64,000 nucleotides of DNA from positions 62,001-126,000 of the forward strand of contig NZ_VTWT01000010.1 in the NCBI RefSeq assembly GCF_008727925.1, read 5' to 3'. The stretch is from Adhaeribacter soli. GTDB lineage: Bacteria > Bacteroidota > Bacteroidia > Cytophagales > Hymenobacteraceae. Each line of letters opens with the position of its first letter. Position 1 is the first letter of the stretch. The notes beneath the pieces were generated by a model that saw only the letters and a list, made by a program, of their open reading frames with translations, made no database searches and was not told the origin of the DNA. Positions 42,865 through 51,900 of the stretch are shown here, in pieces. Both the position numbers and the translations under genes were made by a program.

Positions 42865-43638
42865 ATGTTATCTCTGCTCCGCACCGAGCTCCGGAAATTG
42901 CTGCCCTATCGTACGTTCTGGGTAATCCTGGGAATTTATGTATTAATGCTGTTCCTGATCCTGCACATGGGAAGTTCCGTAACCATAAACGGGCAAAGTG
43001 CCGGCTCGAACTTCTACAAATTCCCCGATTTCTGGATGATGCTCACCTATATTGCCAGTTGGTTTAACCTCTTACTGGGCATCCTGATCATTATTCTGGT
43101 TACCGACGAATTCAGTTTCCGTACCTTCCGCCAGCAGGTAATAGACGGTTTGTTCCGGTCGGAAGTAATTGCGGCCAAGCTTTTGGTAGTGGTTTTGGTA
43201 GCGTTTTTTGCCACTCTGGTGCTTACCGTTTTGGGCTTAGGTTTCGGGCTGGTTTACGCCCCGAATATTTCTGCTGAAAAAATTACGGGCAATATGATGT
43301 ACCTGGTATATTATTTTGTGCAGGCCCTGGGGTATATGTCGCTGGCGATGCTGTTTGGGTTCCTGCTCCGGAAAAACGGCCTGGCCATTATTGCGTTCCT
43401 CGTATTTTCGAAGATCATAGAACCGATCCTGCGTTTTCCCCTCGACGACCAGCTCGATCAGTTCTTTCCCGTAAAAACCTTCAGCAGCCTTACGCCCATG
43501 CCCGGCCAGGACATTCTGGATTCGGCTTTGGGCGCTTCGGTGGCACTTTCGCCGCAACAGGCCGTGCTTCCGGCCGCGGCTTACATTTTGCTTTTCGTGG
43601 GCCTGTCTTACACCTTACTCAAAGCCCGCGATCTTTAA
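42865..43638 (+). CDS. ABC-2 type transporter permease
   Basis: The 257-residue protein has six predicted membrane helices (for example FWVILGIYVLMLFLILHMGS, LLLGILIIILVTDEFSFRTF, VALVAFFATLVLTVLGLGF-like segment, ALGYMSLAMLFGFLLRKNGL, YILLFVGLSYTLLKARDL). The EFSFRTFRQQVIDGL amphipathic segment after helix 2 is typical of ABC-2 permeases and contacts the ATPase. The likely partner is the ATPase encoded at 40664. Function unknown. Confidence 0.82.
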   Translation: MLSLLRTELRKLLPYRTFWVILGIYVLMLFLILHMGSSVTINGQSAGSNFYKFPDFWMMLTYIASWFNLLLGILIIILVTDEFSFRTFRQQVIDGLFRSEVIAAKLLVVVLVAFFATLVLTVLGLGFGLVYAPNISAEKITGNMMYLVYYFVQALGYMSLAMLFGFLLRKNGLAIIAFLVFSKIIEPILRFPLDDQLDQFFPVKTFSSLTPMPGQDILDSALGASVALSPQQAVLPAAAYILLFVGLSYTLLKARDL

Positions 43639-43783
43639 CGCACCTTTTATCTTAATTTTTCCTGAAAAAATGTAATGCGCCACAACCTTCTCCCGTAAAA
43701 ATCCGGTATCAGGTTTATTGAAAAAGGAACGCGTTTGCTTCCTTCTCCTTACCTGGTAACCGAACCTGCCTACGAATTACAAG

Positions 43784-45775
43784 ATGGAGATCCCTTTACT
43801 TGCCGATATAATTGTAATTCTGGGCCTAGCGGTGGTGGTAATTTTAACCTTCCAGGCCTTGCGGCTCCACCCCATTCTGGGCTTCCTGATAACGGGTTTA
43901 ATTGCGGGCCCTTCCGGCTTAAACCTGGTCCATGCTTCGCACGAAGTGGAAATGCTATCGGAGATCGGGGTAATTCTGCTGCTGTTTATTATCGGGCTTG
44001 AATTCTCGCTCCGGGAACTGATCGCCATTAAGAACCTGGTTTTTATTGGCGGTGCCGTGCAGGTAGTCCTCACCATTCTGGCCACCATTCTGGTAGGGTA
44101 CCTGCTGGGCTATTCGCTTAGCCAATCGTTATTTCTGGGCTTTTTACTTTCCCTCAGCAGCACGGCTATTGTCCTGAAACTCCTGCAGGACCGGCGCGAA
44201 GTGAACAGCCCGCACGGCAAAATAATCCTGGCTATACTTATCTTTCAGGATATTATTGTGGTACCCATGATGCTGGTAACGCCCATGCTGGCCGGGGAAT
44301 CGGAAGACATTCTTTTTTCCGTGATCCTGCTGTTCATTAAGGGCTTGCTGATTGTAGGATTTGTGTATGTAAGCGCCCGGTACCTGGTTCCCAAACTGCT
44401 TTATTTAATCGCCAGGTCGCGGAGCAAAGAATTATTCCTTATCAGCACCATTGTAATTTGCCTGGCCGTGGCCGTACTTACTTCCAGCATGGGGCTTTCG
44501 CTTTCTTTAGGAGCTTTCCTGGCCGGCCTTATCATCTCAGAATCGGAATACAGCCACGAAGCTACCACCAACATCCTGCCCTTCCGGGAAGTTTTCAGCA
44601 GTTTCTTTTTCGTGTCTATCGGAATGCTGCTCGATGTTTCTTTTCTGCTCGATCACCTCAACATGGTATTGCTTTTTACCCTGCTTGCCTTTCTGGTGAA
44701 GAGCCTGGTAGCTTTCCTTGCGTCTTTTTCGCTGGGCTACCCTACCCGAACTTCCATCCTGGTCGGTTTTGCTTTATTTCAGGTAGGGGAATTTTCTTTT
44801 ATCCTTTCCAAAGTAGGTCTGGAAAACGAACTGATCAGCACCACAACCTACCAGTATTTCCTTTCGGTTTCTTTACTGACCATGGCTTGTACTCCGTTTC
44901 TGCTGGCCCGCGGTAATTTTGTAGCAAGCCTGGTGCTGAAGCTCCTTCCTGCCGGCTGGGCCCGCCCCGACGTTCCGCCGGCCAAAGCGCACCAGGAACT
45001 CAACGACCATATTGTAATTATCGGTTACGGAATTACGGGCCAGCACATTGCCCGCGCGGCCCGCAAAGTGGGTATTCCTTACAACATTCTGGAACTGAAC
45101 GCCGAAACGGTACGCCGGGAACGGCAAAAAGGCGAGCCCATTGTTTATGGCGATGCCGTGCACAGCATTATGCTGGCACATCTGGGCATTACCCGTGCGC
45201 GGGTAGCGGTAGTAGCTATTTCCGATGCTAAAGCCACCAAACAGATCGTGGCCAATATCCGCCATTTAAGCAGTTCGGTGCACATTATTGCCAGAACCAT
45301 GTTTGTGCTGGAAATGGAAGAGAATTTCCGGATGGGGGCCGATGAGGTAATTCCGGAAGAACTGGAAACTTCCATCGAGATCTTCACCCGGGTGCTGCAT
45401 AAATACCTGGTGCCCAAAGACGATATCATGGCATTTATCGACCGCATCCGGGCCGGCAACTACAACATGATGCGCTCTTTTTCGGCCGAGCCGCTATTCC
45501 CTAGGTTACCGGAAATAGAACTGGCCAGCATGACCACCGCGGCCTTGAAAGTACCGGACGGGAATAAAGAAATTGTGGGAAGATCGTTGCAGGAATCTGA
45601 TATCCGCGAAAAATATGGCATCACTATTCTGGCCATTAAACGCAAGGACATTACCTTAGAAACCGTTACCCGCAACACCCATATTGAGCCGGACGATGTG
45701 CTGTACGTTTTCGGGCGCCGGGAATCGATCCTGGAATTTGAGAAGGCGCTTAAAATTGTTGAAACCGCGGCTTAA
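43784..45775 (+). CDS. Kef-type monovalent cation:proton antiporter with RCK domains (CPA2)
   Basis: The 663-residue protein has an N-terminal CPA2 domain of about 12 membrane helices (about 1-385; LHPILGFLITGLIAGPSGL, LSLGAFLAGLIISESEYSHE), then an RCK-N/TrkA-N domain starting NDHIVIIGYGITGQHIARAA with a GxGxxG-type nucleotide-binding loop, and an RCK-C/TrkA-C domain at about 575-660. This is the KefB/KefC plan, for potassium or sodium extrusion coupled to protons, gated by nucleotide or glutathione adducts. Its stop overlaps the convergent gene ending at 45772 by four bases. Confidence 0.9.
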   Translation: MEIPLLADIIVILGLAVVVILTFQALRLHPILGFLITGLIAGPSGLNLVHASHEVEMLSEIGVILLLFIIGLEFSLRELIAIKNLVFIGGAVQVVLTILATILVGYLLGYSLSQSLFLGFLLSLSSTAIVLKLLQDRREVNSPHGKIILAILIFQDIIVVPMMLVTPMLAGESEDILFSVILLFIKGLLIVGFVYVSARYLVPKLLYLIARSRSKELFLISTIVICLAVAVLTSSMGLSLSLGAFLAGLIISESEYSHEATTNILPFREVFSSFFFVSIGMLLDVSFLLDHLNMVLLFTLLAFLVKSLVAFLASFSLGYPTRTSILVGFALFQVGEFSFILSKVGLENELISTTTYQYFLSVSLLTMACTPFLLARGNFVASLVLKLLPAGWARPDVPPAKAHQELNDHIVIIGYGITGQHIARAARKVGIPYNILELNAETVRRERQKGEPIVYGDAVHSIMLAHLGITRARVAVVAISDAKATKQIVANIRHLSSSVHIIARTMFVLEMEENFRMGADEVIPEELETSIEIFTRVLHKYLVPKDDIMAFIDRIRAGNYNMMRSFSAEPLFPRLPEIELASMTTAALKVPDGNKEIVGRSLQESDIREKYGITILAIKRKDITLETVTRNTHIEPDDVLYVFGRRESILEFEKALKIVETAA

Positions 45776-46458
45776 AGCAAGCTGTTAGCATAATTCACGA
45801 TCCGGGCAAGTTCCAGGGGTTCGGTAAAACTCAGCTTATTTTCTTTGGCGAAGGTTAGAATCTGTTTTCCTTTCTTTCCGTAGATCTCCGGCAGGTCTTT
45901 TTTCGGGTTCCGTAACGGTTTTATCTCCTGGTTAGGCAGAAGCAGGTAAAATTTCTCCCGGATCCGCTCCCTTTCCATACGCGAATTACTGTAAAGGCTG
46001 CCGGATGCATTATCGTAATACCGTTCTTTTATTTCGCGCATCAGCAAGGTGTTTTTGCCGGGTTGCAGCACCGCAAAAAAAGCCGGTGATTTAAAATTGC
46101 TGTAATCTTTATCGTGGTTCCAGAGGAAGGACTGGTATTCGCGTTTAAAAGTTAATGGGCCTTCGGTGTGGCGGGAAAGCCCGCTGTTCTGCTCATGCTC
46201 CACCAAGAAGCTCTTTACATTAACGGCAGAAAAAGCACTTATAGCGCCATTTGGCTGGGTTACGCGCACAATATCGTTCGGAAGAGTCAAGGTAACGCTA
46301 CCACTTACGGTATCGCCGGTGGCCAGCAAAAGCTGTCCGGACCGCCAGGAAAGCTCGAATGGCTGCTCCTGGGCCCAGGCGCTAAACGATAGGGCAAGCG
46401 CTGCAAAAAGAGATAACGTTGCCCTGCCAGAAACTGAAAAAAAGGATTTGCTCCGCAT
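45772..46458 (-). CDS. Secreted hypothetical protein, 228 aa (paralogue of the 46593 gene)
   Basis: The product has a signal peptide (LSLFAALALSFSAWAQ). It shares its whole architecture with the protein encoded at 46593-47315: an N-terminal beta region (FELSWRSGQLLLATGDTVSG, TLPNDIVRVTQPNG), LFVEHEQN, FLWNHDKDYSNFKSPAFFAV, LLMREIKERYYD, KFYLLLPNQEIKPLRNPKKD and a C-terminal TFAKENKLSFTEPLELARIV. The family is unknown to me; the sequence suggests a beta-sandwich plus a short helical tail that could bind a surface partner. It converges on kef with a four-base overlap. Confidence 0.75.
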   Translation of the reverse strand: MRSKSFFSVSGRATLSLFAALALSFSAWAQEQPFELSWRSGQLLLATGDTVSGSVTLTLPNDIVRVTQPNGAISAFSAVNVKSFLVEHEQNSGLSRHTEGPLTFKREYQSFLWNHDKDYSNFKSPAFFAVLQPGKNTLLMREIKERYYDNASGSLYSNSRMERERIREKFYLLLPNQEIKPLRNPKKDLPEIYGKKGKQILTFAKENKLSFTEPLELARIVNYANSLL

Positions 46459-46592
46459 AAAATCAGTCTTTAGAAAACCATAAGATTGTAATTACCGTCA
46501 AACCGGCACCTTCCATAAATCTCTAACGCACAATTGGTTGTTCTTCGTTTTAACTTACCGGAATATTATTGTGAAAGAAGCAAAAACCGGTA

Positions 46593-47315
46593 CTAAAAAC
46601 GGTTGCAAAACTCCACGATCCTGGCCAGATGTTCCGGCTTGGTAAAGGAAAGGTTGTTTTGGGTAGCAAACTGCATTATTTCCTTTTTCTTTTCCGGAAA
46701 ATACGCCAACAGGTCTTTCTTAGGCTGGCGCAACCATTTCAATTCCTGATTCGGTGAAAGCAGGTAAAATTTTTCGGTTAGGTTGAATTGGTTCATAGCC
46801 ATCCGGGTTACTTGTTCGGCCATTACCCCTCCTACCGCACCTACAGCACTCGCCCCTAGATTACGTCCTTGTCCGGGTGCACGCTCATAACGTTCTTCCC
46901 GGAGCAAAAGTGAGTGCTTTCCCGAAACCAACATTACGAATAGTGCCGGGGAACGGAAATTAGAATAAGCATTATCGCGGTCCCAGATAAAGGTTTTGTA
47001 TATGCGGCGTTGTTGAATCGGTCCGTTTGCTAACCTATAAGTTACTTTCATTTGCTCATCAGAAACCTCCAGCGATCTTATATTAGCCGGTATGGCACTG
47101 GTAACGGTACTATCGGCTGAAGTAATTACCACCAGATCGTGCGGCAGGGTAATACTGGCAGCGCCCCGGATGGTATCGCCGTTGGTTAACACCAGAATGC
47201 CGTTTTTCCATTTCATTTCGAAATCTAAAGGCCTTTGCGCGTTTGCCTGCTGCCCGGAAACAAAAAGAAAAAGGGTACCTAAAAACAAAAAAAAAGTATG
47301 GTTAAGAAGCTTCAT
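46593..47315 (-). CDS. Secreted hypothetical protein, 240 aa (paralogue of the 45772 gene)
   Basis: From the ATG at 47315 the product has a signal peptide (HTFFLFLGTLFLFVSGQQAN). It parallels the 45772 protein: FEMKWKNGILVLTNGDTIRG, TLPHDLVVITSADS, FIWDRDNAYSNFRSPALFVM, LLLREERYE, KFYLLSPNQELKWLRQPKKD, MQFATQNNLSFTKPEHLARI. It differs by a Gly/Ala-rich insert (APGQGRNLGASAVGAVGGVM) in the middle. The two genes are tandem, in the same direction, 134 bases apart, so they look like a local duplication. Function unknown. Confidence 0.75.
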   Translation of the reverse strand: MKLLNHTFFLFLGTLFLFVSGQQANAQRPLDFEMKWKNGILVLTNGDTIRGAASITLPHDLVVITSADSTVTSAIPANIRSLEVSDEQMKVTYRLANGPIQQRRIYKTFIWDRDNAYSNFRSPALFVMLVSGKHSLLLREERYERAPGQGRNLGASAVGAVGGVMAEQVTRMAMNQFNLTEKFYLLSPNQELKWLRQPKKDLLAYFPEKKKEIMQFATQNNLSFTKPEHLARIVEFCNRF

Positions 47316-47349
47316 GTAATTCACAGCAATAAATATCAAGTTCTTTAAG

Positions 47350-47671
47350 GTCCCCCTTTGGAGGGCAGGGCCGTTTCATTCTAAACTAAAACAGCTTTTT
47401 CGGATATTTTTATCCGAAAACTTCCTGCTGGGGATCTATTGATCCCCGTAATGTGGCCTGAAAATGGTCAACGCGGGTTAATAAACCCGCAACAGGATGC
47501 TTCCGGATCGATAGATCCGAAAGAGCAAACGGATTCTCCCCTTGAGGGGAGCCAGAGGGGTGTTTACACTTGCTAATAATTATCAAATAACGTGTTTACA
47601 CCCCTATAATCCCCTCTAGGGGATAGTCATTTGCCAGAATGAAACAGCCTTGGCTCCAAAGGGGGACTTTT
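47350..47671. repeat. Nested inverted-repeat element containing a hairpin array and a second inverted repeat
   Basis: Outer arms: gtccccctttggag (47350-47363) with ctccaaagggggac near 47656-47669, and ccgtttcattct (47371-47382) with agaatgaaac near 47636. Inside the outer pair is a four-hairpin array, loops all four bases: 47398-47419 tttcggata/tatccgaaa; 47430-47447 ggggatc/gatcccc; 47473-47490 gcgggtt/aacccgc; 47504-47519 cggatc/gatccg. This is followed by another inverted repeat, tctccccttgagggga... with cctctaggggat and gtgtttacac facing its complement (about 47525-47625). The whole 444-base spacer 47316-47759 carries no gene apart from these elements and the ribBA terminator. Confidence 0.75.
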
Positions 47672-47700
47672 CTCCTCCCTACGGAATATCAATCTAATTT

Positions 47701-47737
47701 AATAAAAATGCCTGAGAACCGTAAGATCCTCAGGCAT
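47701..47737 (-). terminator. Terminator of ribBA (leftward)
   Basis: atgcctgag (47708-47716) pairs with ctcaggcat (47729-47737); on the minus strand it is followed by TTTTTATT. It is 23 bases beyond the ribBA stop. Confidence 0.8.
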
Positions 47738-47759
47738 AAATCTGTTATAAAAATAAAGC

Positions 47760-48962
47760 TTAACCTTTCAGAATGGTATGGCCCAGTTTGTCGCGTTTGG
47801 TGGTTAAATAGCTTTTGTTGTGTTCGTTGGGCTCTATTTCTATCGGCAGCGTTTCTACAATCTCTAAGCCGTAACCAACCAGACCGGTACGTTTTTTCGG
47901 GTTGTTTGTGATCAGTCGCATTTTACTCACGTTCAGCTCGCGAAGGATCTGGGCGCCCACGCCGTAATCGCGTTCGTCCATGCCGAAACCAAGTTCCAGG
48001 TTTGCTTCTACAGTGTCGCGGCCCTGCTCCTGCAGTTTGTAGGCTTTCAGTTTGTTCAGCAGACCAATGCCGCGGCCTTCCTGGTTCATGTACACAATTA
48101 CGCCCTTGCCTTCTTTCTCGATCATGGCCATGGCGCGGTGCAGTTGCGGACCGCAATCGCAACGGCACGATCCGAAAATATCGCCGGTTACACAGCTGGA
48201 GTGCACGCGTACCATTACCGGCTCATCCTTCTCCCAGGTACCTTTTACCAGGGCTAAATGCTTCACGCCGTTATTTTTCTGGGTAAAAGCATACAGGTCG
48301 AAGTTTCCCCATTCGGTAGGCATCTGCACGGCAATTTCCAGTTGAATCAGGCTTTCCTGCTGCAAACGGTACTGGATCAGGTCTTTAATGGAAATGAGTT
48401 TCAGGTTGAAACGCTCAGCTACTTTTTCCAGGTCCGGCAGGCGGGCCATGGTGCCGTCTTCGTTCATGATTTCCACCAACACCCCAGCCGGCTCAAAACC
48501 AGCTAAACGGGCCAGATCGATAGCCGCTTCGGTGTGGCCGGCGCGGCGCAGCACGCCTTCTTTCTTTGCTTTCAGCGGGAAAATATGACCGGGTTTGCCC
48601 AAGCTTTCCGGATCTGTGTTCGGGTCTACCAGGGCCTGAATGGTTTTGGCGCGGTCGGAAGCGGAAATGCCGGTGGTGCAGCCGTGGCCAATTAAGTCAA
48701 CCGAAACGGTGAAAGGCGTGGCGTGTAAAGCGGTATTGCGGCCAACCATCAGTTCCAGGCCAAGTTCTTCGCAACGTTCTTCTACTAAAGGCGCGCAGAT
48801 TAGGCCGCGGCCGTGGGTAGCCATAAAGTTGATGATCTCGGGCGTTACCGAACGGGCGGCGCAAACAAAATCACCTTCGTTTTCACGGTCGTCGTCGTCT
48901 ACTACAATTACAACTTTACCGGCTTTAATATCTTCAATGGCTTCTTCTATGGTATTGAGCAT
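47760..48962 (-). CDS. ribBA: Bifunctional 3,4-dihydroxy-2-butanone-4-phosphate synthase / GTP cyclohydrolase II
   Basis: RibBA supplies both precursors of riboflavin. Residues about 1-200 are RibB ([51 protein letters not shown]) and about 205-400 are RibA with the zinc cysteines in [20 protein letters not shown] and the GTP-binding [10 protein letters not shown]. At 400 residues the fusion has the usual length. A TATCTTTG promoter lies at 49024-49017 on this strand, with about 45 bases of leader holding a ttccggg/cccggaa hairpin but no FMN riboswitch. The gene is monocistronic. Confidence 0.96.
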   Translation of the reverse strand: MLNTIEEAIEDIKAGKVVIVVDDDDRENEGDFVCAARSVTPEIINFMATHGRGLICAPLVEERCEELGLELMVGRNTALHATPFTVSVDLIGHGCTTGISASDRAKTIQALVDPNTDPESLGKPGHIFPLKAKKEGVLRRAGHTEAAIDLARLAGFEPAGVLVEIMNEDGTMARLPDLEKVAERFNLKLISIKDLIQYRLQQESLIQLEIAVQMPTEWGNFDLYAFTQKNNGVKHLALVKGTWEKDEPVMVRVHSSCVTGDIFGSCRCDCGPQLHRAMAMIEKEGKGVIVYMNQEGRGIGLLNKLKAYKLQEQGRDTVEANLELGFGMDERDYGVGAQILRELNVSKMRLITNNPKKRTGLVGYGLEIVETLPIEIEPNEHNKSYLTTKRDKLGHTILKG

Positions 48963-49016
48963 GATGCGTCCTTCAATTTTAATGCTGTTTCCGGGCTAAG
49001 GTCCCGGAATTTTCCG

Positions 49017-49024
49017 CAAAGATA
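49017..49024 (-). promoter_or_regulatory. -7 promoter element of ribBA
   Basis: On the minus strand 49024-49017 reads TATCTTTG, 55 bases before the ribBA start. It sits just beyond the stop of the glycosyltransferase gene ending at 49047, so ribBA is a separate transcription unit. Confidence 0.7.
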
Positions 49025-49046
49025 CTCAATTTTTGCCGAGCTTGCC

Positions 49047-50216
49047 TTATTCCGACAGCATTACTGTCTCCAGTTGGGCTACCGCGCTTTTCCAGTCGTA
49101 GTTTTTGCGCACAAAATCATACGCTTTTTGCGCCAGATTTTCGGCTAAATATTGGTCAGAAAGGAGTTTAATGATCTGTTCCGCCACTTCTTCTGGCGTG
49201 GCGGCAAGCAGCAGATGTTCATTTTCGGCAGCGCCTACGCCATTGTTCACCAGCGGCGAAATGATGCAGGGAATTTTCATGGCCATGGCTTCCAGCACTT
49301 TGTTCTGCACCCCGGTCCCAATGCTCATGGGCGCCACAAAAACCCGGGCCGAAGCATAGGCTTCGCGAATATCATCCATCCAGCCACTCACGTACACGTT
49401 TTCCGATTGCAGCGTGAGCACCCGTTGGCTCGGCGTGGCACCGGCTAAAAGCAGACGGGTTTCGGGCAGTTTCTCCAGCACCAGCGGCAGCACTTTTTTA
49501 ACCAGAAAAACGGCCGTATCTACGTTGGGCGCATAGCTCATATTGCCGGCAAAAACCAGCTCGAAGTTCTTAATGCGTTCCAGCGGATGAAAAAAATCGG
49601 TATCGATGCCGTTCGGCACAATGGCAATTTCCTGGTTGCGCGGGTGGTCAATCAGGTTGCGGTCCTGCCCGGAAATGATAGTAGTATGCTCAAAATCGTC
49701 AAAAACCTCGGTTTCGTAAGCTTTCAGCCGCTCCGATTCAAAGGTAAAAGCAGGTTTGAGGTAGAACGGCGCAATTTCAGCCCGGCGTGCCATCCCCTTC
49801 GAAAAAGCATCCATGTAATCGAGCGTTTTCGGGATAGTCTTGATGTGGCGCACGTATTCGCTCATGCGTACCAGCTGGCAAAAGATATGGTCGGGCTGGT
49901 GTTTCCTGATTATCTGATCGATCTGCTGCTGGGCCACCGGGTGGTAAAAATAATTAACCTGAGCCGGCTTGTTGTTTGAAAATGCTTTCGCCAGGTTGCC
50001 CAAGGCTTTCAATTTCGAAACCGGAAATAGATAAACTTCGGAACAGTATTTTTTAAGTTCGGCGGTTGCTTCCGGTATCTGATCGGGGTCTTCGGAAAGC
50101 GCAAACAAAATAAGCTCGTGCCTTTTGGAAAGTTCTTTCAACTGGTAGAACGCGCGCAGTTTATCGCCTTTTTCAAGCCGGAGCGGCACGCGTGACAATA
50201 GAAAGAGAATCTTCAT
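49047..50216 (-). CDS. GT4-family glycosyltransferase
   Basis: The 389-residue protein is a GT-B fold glycosyltransferase: N-terminal KILFLLSRVPLRLEKGDKLR and YQLKELSKRHELILFAL, then the donor domain with VPNGIDTDFFHP, LVFAGNMSYAPNVDTAVFLV, YVSGWMDDIREAYASARVFV and APMSIGTGVQNKVLEAMAMK containing the E-x7-E nucleotide-sugar motif. It resembles the TIGR03087-type sugar transferases found in envelope polysaccharide loci. It follows a second GT4 gene by 15 bases, so the two form an operon. Confidence 0.88.
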   Translation of the reverse strand: MKILFLLSRVPLRLEKGDKLRAFYQLKELSKRHELILFALSEDPDQIPEATAELKKYCSEVYLFPVSKLKALGNLAKAFSNNKPAQVNYFYHPVAQQQIDQIIRKHQPDHIFCQLVRMSEYVRHIKTIPKTLDYMDAFSKGMARRAEIAPFYLKPAFTFESERLKAYETEVFDDFEHTTIISGQDRNLIDHPRNQEIAIVPNGIDTDFFHPLERIKNFELVFAGNMSYAPNVDTAVFLVKKVLPLVLEKLPETRLLLAGATPSQRVLTLQSENVYVSGWMDDIREAYASARVFVAPMSIGTGVQNKVLEAMAMKIPCIISPLVNNGVGAAENEHLLLAATPEEVAEQIIKLLSDQYLAENLAQKAYDFVRKNYDWKSAVAQLETVMLSE

Positions 50217-50231
50217 TAATTACTTTTTAAA

Positions 50232-51443
50232 TCAGGAACTTGCTTTAATGGGGCTGTAAGATGCATATAATTGCAGAAACTTCTGAATAATCCGCCGGTT
50301 ATCGTAGGCATTTTTCGCCTTTTCCGCGGCCGCCATGCCCGTTTCGGTTACCGGCAGCGTTCCGGCTGCATACTCCCGCAGCCATTGCGCCCAGCTTTCC
50401 GCCTTATCCGAAATGTAAATTTCCTTGCCGGGCTCCACCGAAATTCCTTCTGCGCCCACCGGCGTCGTCAGAATGCATTTTCCCAAGGCCATGCCTTCAA
50501 TAATTTTAATGCGCATGCCTCCGCCGGAAAGCAAAGGTACCAGCATAATATCGTACTGTTGCATGAATTCCGGCGCAGAAGGTACAAACCCGTGCACAAA
50601 AACGTTCGGCAAATCCAGCTTCAGCAAATGCTCCGGCGGCGATTTCCCGGCAATGTGCAGCTCGAGGTTTGGCAGCGTTTTGGCTACCGTTTTCCAGACA
50701 TTTTCCAGGAACCAGTCAATCCCTTCCAGGTTCGGCAGCCAGTTCAGCGAACTGATAATGAATAAGGATTTCGGTTTGGCTTTTATTTCCGGGTTCAACT
50801 GGAAACGCGCCATTTCCACGCCCGCCGGAATAAATTCGATGGGTACGGTACAGCCCAGCTCGCGCATCCGTATTTTGTCTTCTTCGGTAATGGAAGCAAT
50901 GGCATCGAACTTATTTAGATAGCTTTTTTCGAAGCTTTTCATACCGTTTGCCAGGTACTTCAGGTAAGCTTTTTTCAGCAGGCTCTGCTCGTTAGCCGCC
51001 AGCCTTTCCCAGATCAGGTACTCCACGTTGTGGGACCGCATGATTACCGGCGCTTTGGAATATTTCCGGATCACATCCACGTAATACGCCATAAACAAGC
51101 CTTCCACCTGAATAATATCGAAAGTTTCCTTTTGCAGCAGTTCGGTTAAAGCGCTTTCAACTTCTCTGGAAATGAACCGCTCTAAATTGTAAGGAACGCT
51201 TTTGAAAAGGTTAAGGAAAGCTTTACGTTTGGAAAGGTCCGTATTTACCGGAATGGCGATTACGCGCGCAACATTTTCCATCACGCTGGCCGGCTGAAAA
51301 TGCTTGGGCGTATTAATAGCCAGTAAGGTTACTTCGTGCCCTTCCGCGGCCAGATTGCTGGTTACGTCGTACATGGCAATCGCACCGCCGTCGTGGGGCG
51401 GGTACGGAATACGCGGACAAAGCTGAAGTATTTTCAAGGTCAA
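50232..51443 (-). CDS. GT4-family glycosyltransferase
   Basis: The 403-residue protein is similar in plan to its downstream neighbour: LKILQLCPRIPYPPHDGGAI, MYDVTSNLAAEGHEVTLLAI, IRMRSHNVEYLIWERL-like segment, FIPAGVEMARFQL, SLFIISSLNWLPNLEGIDWF, VFVHGFVPSAPEFMQQYDIM, VPLLSGGGMRIKIIEGMALG (E-x7-E type). The only in-frame start near the family N-terminus is TTG at 51443 (or TTG two codons later). It likely acts with the 49047 transferase on an envelope glycan. A palindrome (51454-51481) lies directly upstream of the start. Confidence 0.87.
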   Translation of the reverse strand: MTLKILQLCPRIPYPPHDGGAIAMYDVTSNLAAEGHEVTLLAINTPKHFQPASVMENVARVIAIPVNTDLSKRKAFLNLFKSVPYNLERFISREVESALTELLQKETFDIIQVEGLFMAYYVDVIRKYSKAPVIMRSHNVEYLIWERLAANEQSLLKKAYLKYLANGMKSFEKSYLNKFDAIASITEEDKIRMRELGCTVPIEFIPAGVEMARFQLNPEIKAKPKSLFIISSLNWLPNLEGIDWFLENVWKTVAKTLPNLELHIAGKSPPEHLLKLDLPNVFVHGFVPSAPEFMQQYDIMLVPLLSGGGMRIKIIEGMALGKCILTTPVGAEGISVEPGKEIYISDKAESWAQWLREYAAGTLPVTETGMAAAEKAKNAYDNRRIIQKFLQLYASYSPIKASS

Positions 51444-51453
51444 TATAAAACAA

Positions 51454-51481
51454 GTAGCGTAGGGTTAAAACCCTACGCTAC
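51454..51481. repeat. 28-base palindrome related to the 5981-6016 palindrome
   Basis: gtagcgtagggtt (51454-51466) pairs perfectly with aaccctacgctac (51469-51481) around two A residues. The same 13-base arm, gtagcgtagggtt, forms the core of the 36-base palindrome at 5981-6016, so this is a second copy of one element. It lies 11 bases upstream of the 51443 glycosyltransferase start. Confidence 0.8.
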
Positions 51482-51548
51482 AAAACAAATGCAATACAAA
51501 TAAAGGTAAATTATTGAAAAGCGGTAGCCTTTTAGCCTGAAAAAGTGG

Positions 51549-51764
51549 TTATGACTGCTTCTGTTTTCTTTTCAGGTACCAATAATCAAAACTCATCCCA
51601 ATAAAAATCGCAATAAGGCTTAACAGTACCTTATAGGTTTTGCCATTTGTTTTCCAGCTCAGATCCGAAAATTCAATGCCGAAACAGGTATAAACAAAAG
51701 CAGCAATTAATAATACAAGCAAGATCTTATTGATCTTAGATTGCGTTTTTTCGTGCTTTTTCAT
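51549..51764 (-). CDS. Small membrane protein, 71 aa
   Basis: The product has a basic N-terminus (MKKHEKTQSKINK), two predicted membrane helices (ILLVLLIAAFVYTCFGIEF and YKVLLSLIAIFIGMSFDYWY) and a basic C-terminus (LKRKQKQS), so both ends probably face the cytoplasm. The family is unknown to me. The promoter region (51765-51840) is A/T-rich. Confidence 0.65.
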   Translation of the reverse strand: MKKHEKTQSKINKILLVLLIAAFVYTCFGIEFSDLSWKTNGKTYKVLLSLIAIFIGMSFDYWYLKRKQKQS

Positions 51765-51900
51765 TGTCCGAATTTTGGTTGTTTAGAACTTTGGTTGCTT
51801 AGTTGAAATCTAACCTAACAAAAAAGTTTAAAACGTAATGGTTTCGGGCTGAAAAAGTCGTTATAAAATTTTCGTTACCAAATCGCGATCATACCCTTTA

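Noticed and set aside
48963-49016. FMN riboswitch before ribBA
   Set aside because: The leader is only about 45 bases and contains a single short hairpin, far too small for the conserved RFN element.
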